DNA of 64,000 bases from Hymenobacter duratus (GTDB lineage: Bacteria; Bacteroidota; Bacteroidia; Cytophagales; Hymenobacteraceae), in NCBI RefSeq assembly GCF_014698995.1, contig NZ_JACWZZ010000002.1:1054001-1118000 (forward strand), given 5' to 3'. The translations under genes and the position numbers were made by a program. Below are positions 59,670 to 64,000 of the stretch, one piece after another. Numbering within the stretch: the first letter of the stretch is position 1; each line of letters opens with the position of its first letter. The notes beneath the pieces were generated by a model that was given only the letters and a program-made list of their open reading frames with translations, made no database searches and was not told where the DNA came from.

Positions 59670-62600
59670 GTGAAAAAACCCCTTCTGCTCCTTATTCCAG
59701 CCCTGGCCACGCTCGGTCTTACTCAATGCCAGACCAGCAAGCCCGCTGCTACAGCAGCAGCCACTACCCCGGCCGCCAACACAGAGGCTCCCAAACAGAA
59801 GGAATACAAGTACCAGACTGTAGAAGGCGACCCGCTCAAAGCGCGCATCTACACGCTGGATAACGGCCTGACCGTTTACTTGTCCGACTACGACGACGCC
59901 CCGCGCATCCAGACCTACCTGGCCGTGCGCGCCGGCTCCAAAAACGACCCCGCCACTGCTACCGGCCTCGCGCACTACCTGGAGCACATGGTCTTCAAGG
60001 GCACCTCCAAGCTGGGCACCCAGAACTGGCCGGCCGAAAAAGCGGAGCTGACCAAGATTGAGGCCCTCTACGAACAGTACCGCGCCCAGCGCAACGACCC
60101 CGCCGCCCGCAAGCGCACCTATCACCAGATCGACTCGATTTCTGGCGTAGCGGCCAAGTACGCCGTGGCCAATGAGTACGACAAGGTCATGGGCGCCATC
60201 GGCGCGAAAGGCTCCAATGCCTACACCTCCGTCGAGCAGACGGTGTACCAGGAAGACATTCCGAGCAACCAGCTGGAAAAGTGGGCCGCCATCCAGGCCG
60301 AGCGGCTGGGCGAGATGGTACCGCGCCTGTTCCATACCGAGCTGGAAGCCGTGTACGAGGAAAAAAACCGCGGCCTCGACAACGACTTCAACAAGGAATA
60401 CGAGGCTCTGAACCGCAGCCTCTACCAGAAGCACGAGTACGGCACCCAGACCACCATCGGCACCATCGAGCACCTGCAGAACCCGTCCATCACGGAGATT
60501 AAGCGGTATTTCGACAAGTACTACGTGCCCAACAACGTGGCGCTGTGCCTGAGCGGCGACCTGGACTATGACCAGACCATCCGCGTCATCGACCAGTACT
60601 TCGGCAAGCTGCAGAGCAAGCCGGTACCGGCCTTTACGCCTGCTCAGGAAGCGCCCATCACGGCGCCGCTCGTGACGCAGATTGTGGGGCCAGATGCCGA
60701 AAACGTGATGCTCGGCTTCCGCTTTCCCGGCACCACCACCCGCGAGGCGCTGGTGCTGCGCATGGTGGACAAGCTGCTCAGCAACGGCCAGGCCGGGTTG
60801 ATTGACCTGAACCTGAATCAGCAGCAGAAGGTGCTGCAGGCGGCCTCGTTCACCGACATCAACAACGACTACTCCTCGCACATTCTCTACGCCACGCCCC
60901 GCCAGGGCCAGAAGCTGGAAGAGGTGCGCGACCTGCTGCTCGCCCAGCTCGACAAGGTGAAGAAGGGCGACTTCCCCGACTGGCTGATTCCGGCCATCAT
61001 CAACAACGAGCAGCTGCAGCGCACCAAGAGCTACGAAAACAACGAGGCCCGCGCCGGCGCCTTTGTGGCGGCTTTCGTGGCCCGCGAGGACTGGAAGGAC
61101 TACCTCAAGCAAATCAACGACTTCGGCACCATCACCAAGGAAGAGGTGATGCGCGTGGCCAACCAGTACTACGGCCCCGGCTACGCGGCCATCTACAAGC
61201 GCACCGGCAAAGACGCCAACGCCGTGAAAGTGGTGAAGCCGGCCATTACGCCGGTGCCCGTGAACCGCGAAGTGGCCTCCGACTTCTACAAGCAGGTAAC
61301 CGGCCTGAGCAGCCCCGAGCTGCAGCCGGTGTTCGTGGATTACAAGAAGGACATTCAGGAAGTGAAGCTGGAGTCGGGCGTGCCGGTGTACTACACCCGC
61401 AACACCGAAAACAACCTCTTCAACCTGTTCTACGTGCTCGACCTGGGCACCAACAACGACCCCAGGCTGGGCCTCGCCACCGACTACCTGCAGTACCTGG
61501 GCACCGACAAATACACGGCCGCGCAGCTGCAGCAGGAGTTCTACAAGCTGGGCTGCTCCTTCGCGGTGCAGAGCGGGCAGGACCGCACTACCGTCAGCCT
61601 CTCCGGCCTCGACGCCAACTTCGAGCCGGCGCTGCAGTTGTTTGAAAGCCTGCTGGCCGCGCCCAAGCCCGATGCCGCCGCCCTCAAAAACATGGTGGCC
61701 GGCGTGCTGAAGTCGCGCCAGGATGCCAAGCTGAACAAGCAGGTGATTCTGAGCCAGGCCATGGTGAACTTCGCCAAGTACGGCCCCAAAAACCCCTTCA
61801 CCACGCAGCTGAGCGAGAAAGAGCTGAAGGCCCTGAAACCCGAGCAGCTCACCGCCACCATCAAAACCATCCCGACCTACCAGCACCGCGTGCTGTACTA
61901 CGGGCCGCGTATGCTGGAAACGTGGCATAAGGAGGTGGCTCCTACGCAAGACGCCAAGACGCCTCAGTCTCGCGTGATGGTAGCCGGGCTAGTAGATGCT
62001 CTTGAAAACTACCACCGCGGCCCCGCCCAGCTCACCCCCACCCCGGCGGCCAAGGACTTCGCGGAGCAACCCATGAACCAGCGCAAGGTCTATTGGGTGG
62101 ACTACAACATGGTGCAGGCCGAAATCCTGTTCCTGACCAAAGGCACCATCTACGACAAAGCCCTGGTGCCGACCACCAGCCTCTACAACGAATACTTCGG
62201 CGGCAGCATGGGCAGCATCGTGTTTCAGGAATTGCGCGAGTCGAAGGCGCTGGCTTACTCGGCTTTGTCGCGTTACGTCAACCCTGACAAGATGGGCCGC
62301 AGCGCCTACAACATGAGTTCCATCGGCACACAGGCCGACAAGCTGCCCGAGGCCATGGCCGGCATGAACACCCTGCTCAACGACATGCCCGTGGCCGAAG
62401 CCAACCTGCAAATCGCCAAGAACGCCATCCGCAACAGCATCGCCACGGAGCGCATCACCAAGGCCGACATCCTGCTCAGCTACGAGCGCGCCCGCCGCCT
62501 CGGCCTCGACTACGACCTGCGCCGCGACGTGTATGAGCAAACGCCCAACATGAGCTTCCAGGACCTGCAGAAGTTTCAGCAGGCCCGCGTGAAAGGCCAG

Positions 62601-62708
62601 AACCAGACCATTCTGGTGATTGGCTCCAAAGACCGCCTCAATTTCAAGGAGTTGGCCAAGTACGGCCAGGTCCAGCAACTCACCCTGAAAGAAATTTTCG
62701 GGTATTGA
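59670..62708 (+). CDS. M16 family zinc metallopeptidase, secreted
   Basis: 1012 residues from a GTG at 59670. A lipoprotein-like signal (KKPLLLLIPALATLGLTQC) comes first, then an Ala/Thr linker. The first M16 domain has HYLEHMVF (about residues 103-110), the HxxEH zinc site, with the third ligand Glu later near AVYEEKNRG. A second, inactive-looking M16 half starts about residue 530 (LESGVPVYYTRNTENNLFNLFYVLD). The two-domain layout and length fit the pitrilysin-type M16 peptidases, which degrade short peptides. It lies in the periplasm or outer membrane. A palindromic repeat follows before icd. Confidence 0.93.
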   Translation: MKKPLLLLIPALATLGLTQCQTSKPAATAAATTPAANTEAPKQKEYKYQTVEGDPLKARIYTLDNGLTVYLSDYDDAPRIQTYLAVRAGSKNDPATATGLAHYLEHMVFKGTSKLGTQNWPAEKAELTKIEALYEQYRAQRNDPAARKRTYHQIDSISGVAAKYAVANEYDKVMGAIGAKGSNAYTSVEQTVYQEDIPSNQLEKWAAIQAERLGEMVPRLFHTELEAVYEEKNRGLDNDFNKEYEALNRSLYQKHEYGTQTTIGTIEHLQNPSITEIKRYFDKYYVPNNVALCLSGDLDYDQTIRVIDQYFGKLQSKPVPAFTPAQEAPITAPLVTQIVGPDAENVMLGFRFPGTTTREALVLRMVDKLLSNGQAGLIDLNLNQQQKVLQAASFTDINNDYSSHILYATPRQGQKLEEVRDLLLAQLDKVKKGDFPDWLIPAIINNEQLQRTKSYENNEARAGAFVAAFVAREDWKDYLKQINDFGTITKEEVMRVANQYYGPGYAAIYKRTGKDANAVKVVKPAITPVPVNREVASDFYKQVTGLSSPELQPVFVDYKKDIQEVKLESGVPVYYTRNTENNLFNLFYVLDLGTNNDPRLGLATDYLQYLGTDKYTAAQLQQEFYKLGCSFAVQSGQDRTTVSLSGLDANFEPALQLFESLLAAPKPDAAALKNMVAGVLKSRQDAKLNKQVILSQAMVNFAKYGPKNPFTTQLSEKELKALKPEQLTATIKTIPTYQHRVLYYGPRMLETWHKEVAPTQDAKTPQSRVMVAGLVDALENYHRGPAQLTPTPAAKDFAEQPMNQRKVYWVDYNMVQAEILFLTKGTIYDKALVPTTSLYNEYFGGSMGSIVFQELRESKALAYSALSRYVNPDKMGRSAYNMSSIGTQADKLPEAMAGMNTLLNDMPVAEANLQIAKNAIRNSIATERITKADILLSYERARRLGLDYDLRRDVYEQTPNMSFQDLQKFQQARVKGQNQTILVIGSKDRLNFKELAKYGQVQQLTLKEIFGY

Positions 62709-62734
62709 CCGACTTCACGCCCCGACCCTCCGTC

Positions 62735-62844
62735 GCCTCACCCCCTGGCCCCCTCTCCTCTAGAGAGGGGGAACTAGCTCTAAAAAAGGATTAGAAAGCT
62801 AGACCTAGAGCCCCTCTCCCCTTGGAGAGGGGTTGGGGTGAGGC
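62735..62844. repeat. 110-bp palindromic repeat between M16 peptidase and icd genes
   Basis: Outer arms are GCCTCACCCC (62735-62744) and, inverted, GGGGTGAGGC (62835-62844). Inner copies CCCCTCTC..GAGAGGGG occur on both sides (each half is itself a hairpin), with TCTAG-containing sequence between. This is the shape of a REP or non-autonomous element, and it may also terminate the M16 gene. Confidence 0.8.
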
Positions 62845-62912
62845 AACTAGAGCTAGGAGTGAAGTCGCCCTTCGCAACTACTAAAAACATACAGTCCAAA
62901 GTACCTTCAACA

Positions 62913-64000
<1,088 letters not shown>

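Noticed and set aside
59514..61949. Minus-strand open frame of 811 codons across the M16 peptidase gene
   Set aside because: Shadow of the M16 gene; the plus-strand product has the HxxEH zinc site and a signal, while the antisense product has no domain.

Overview
The window looks like chromosomal DNA from a member of the Bacteroidota close to Hymenobacter (Cytophagales). The support is high GC with TAnnTTTG-type -7 promoter elements, secreted and lipoprotein genes of Bacteroidota type (DUF4249, TonB receptor with a carboxypeptidase-like N-domain, T9SS type A sorting domain), almost no Shine-Dalgarno sequences, and a tmRNA tag ending EYSYAMAA. Gene density is high. I see no rRNA, tRNA, CRISPR array, phage or transposase. 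The genus is an inference.

Layout. 0-3 kb: 5' end of an rmlD-type gene, then a radical-SAM DNA-repair pair (TIGR03915/TIGR03916 type) on the minus strand. 3-8 kb: a BamA/TamA-like barrel, cvfB and small envelope genes on the plus strand. 8-16 kb: a minus-strand block with a DUF4249/TonB-receptor pair and an ECF operon (sigma, anti-sigma-like, adhesin-like, two barrels) with 4-bp overlaps. 16-21 kb: an OmpH-like protein and a rimK cluster (aspartoacylase-like, RimK, RimB-like protease), then a sugar dehydrogenase. 21-30 kb: mixed metabolic and housekeeping genes (DoxX, hydrolase, DUF502, ispH, cmk, adenine deaminase, response regulator, cystathionine-synthase-type enzyme). 30-41 kb: an accessory-looking stretch with sucD, a lower-GC T9SS protein, a decayed second copy of the sucD 3' end, four related outer-membrane lipoproteins, a flavoprotein reductase, and a frameshifted barrel gene.

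41-46 kb: the minus-strand order pheT, coiled-coil protein, zapA, rny, with a possible structured RNA before rny. 46-47 kb: a 21-bp tandem repeat and a palindromic repeat beside radC. 47-54 kb: metallophosphoesterase, small secreted proteins and uvsE, ending at ssrA (tmRNA). 54-64 kb: prolyl oligopeptidase, dnaX, a large M16 peptidase and the start of icd, with another palindromic repeat.

The most notable observations are: a run of ten A in dnaX where a -1 slip meets TAG at once, which should yield a gamma-like short product; the truncated and frameshifted sucD copy about 2 kb behind the intact gene, with a T9SS gene between them; the rimK cluster with two peptidase-like partners; two small genes missed by length cut-offs; and a candidate structured RNA between zapA and rny. 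I did not find a clearly unprecedented multigene system. The best candidates are the rimK cluster and the radical-SAM pair with its intervening 59-residue frame.
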